Below are positions 12,029 to 12,056 of a DNA stretch of 12,056 nt, in pieces. A program made the position numbers and the translations under genes. The notes under the pieces were generated by a model. That model was not told the DNA's origin. It saw nothing but the letters and a program-made list of their open reading frames with translations, and did no database searches. Source of the DNA: Chitinophagaceae bacterium UBA4857. Its GTDB lineage: Bacteria; Bacteroidota; Bacteroidia; Chitinophagales; Chitinophagaceae. Each line of letters begins with the position of its first letter. Within the stretch, counting starts at the first letter, position 1. The stretch spans positions 1-12,056 of the forward strand of contig DHEF01000022.1 in the NCBI GenBank assembly GCA_002399735.1. Direction: 5' to 3'.

Positions 12029-12056
12029 CCCTATAACGTAGAGGGCTTGCTGCTGT
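12029..12056 (-). repeat. attC-like site 8, cut by the window edge
   Basis: The R' side, gccctataacg (12029-12039), is the exact reverse complement of gttatagggc at 10845-10854, as expected for the two ends of cassette h. It continues into gtagagggcttgctgctgt, resembling the R'-side arms of the other sites. The rest lies beyond the window. Confidence 0.6.

Larger units (their letters stand above)
3411..12056 (-). mobile_element. Integron-like gene-cassette array (CALIN-like), partial
   Basis: Eight complete attC-like inverted repeats and the start of a ninth delimit eight consecutive cassettes, read in the minus direction. Cassette boundaries, taken at the G/TT-type crossover in each R' core, are roughly 12036-10845 (h), 10664-10012 (g), 9826-9063 (f), 8943-6746 (e), 6627-6110 (d), 6044-5268 (c), 5086-4267 (b) and 4147-3595 (a). 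For each cassette the sequence just inside one end is the reverse complement of that at the other end: perfect over 10 bp in b and h, 13 of 14 in g, 12 of 13 in d, 7 of 8 in e, 5 of 7 in a. Stops of the last gene fall inside or within about 20 nt of the R'' core. No integron integrase is in the window, so it is a CALIN or a segment distal to attI. Confidence 0.75.

Noticed and set aside
3411..12056. Repeats as a CRISPR array
   Set aside because: Units are 84-211 bp imperfect inverted repeats separated by genes of 0.5-2.2 kb, with no short regular direct repeats or spacers.

Overview
The window looks like the chromosome of a Bacteroidota bacterium, probably from the Chitinophagaceae/Sphingobacteriia side. 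It is AT-rich, has several promoters of the Bacteroidota type (-7 element TAnnTTTG), and encodes a secreted protein with a Type IX secretion C-terminal sorting domain. No rRNA, tRNA, CRISPR array, insertion sequence or integrase gene was seen.

Positions 1-3400 are ordinary chromosome, with every gene on the minus strand: a HEAT-repeat protein (119-880), a small T9SS-sorted secreted protein (938-1279), and a Crp/Fnr regulator (2756-3322) followed by a short-chain dehydrogenase (1939-2676) and an NTF2-like protein (1473-1850). The Crp/Fnr gene and the dehydrogenase carry the same palindrome, TTACCA-tt-TGGTAA, exactly 21 bp upstream of their -7 boxes. This suggests a small autoregulated regulon.

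Positions 3411-12056 are very different and are the main result. Eight complete large imperfect inverted repeats (84-211 bp) and the start of a ninth separate short gene units. Read on the minus strand, every repeat begins with an R''-like core (mostly ...AACA) and ends with an R'-like core (mostly CGTTA...), as integron attC sites do. For each unit, the core at its start is the reverse complement of the core at its end, whichever repeat body is attached; this is what excision and insertion as circular cassettes would produce. Nearly all primary genes run with the array, and their stop codons lie within about 20 nt of the attC-like site. I interpret this as an integron-type cassette array (a CALIN, or part of a chromosomal integron whose integrase lies outside the window).

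Cassettes in order along the minus strand: (h) a 379-aa unknown protein; (g) a 197-aa unknown protein; (f) a DUF4304-like gene broken by a frameshift; (e) a HEPN-motif protein overlapping an HNH nuclease, plus a divergent XRE/SymE-like pair; (d) a SUKH (SMI1/KNR4) protein; (c) a 241-aa unknown protein with an acidic loop; (b) a zeta-toxin-family kinase overlapping a 50-aa ORF; (a) a second divergent XRE/SymE-like pair. The cargo is toxin-antitoxin, immunity-like and defence-like, as in sedentary chromosomal integrons. Two cassette genes (e, f) appear damaged, so some cargo may be decaying.
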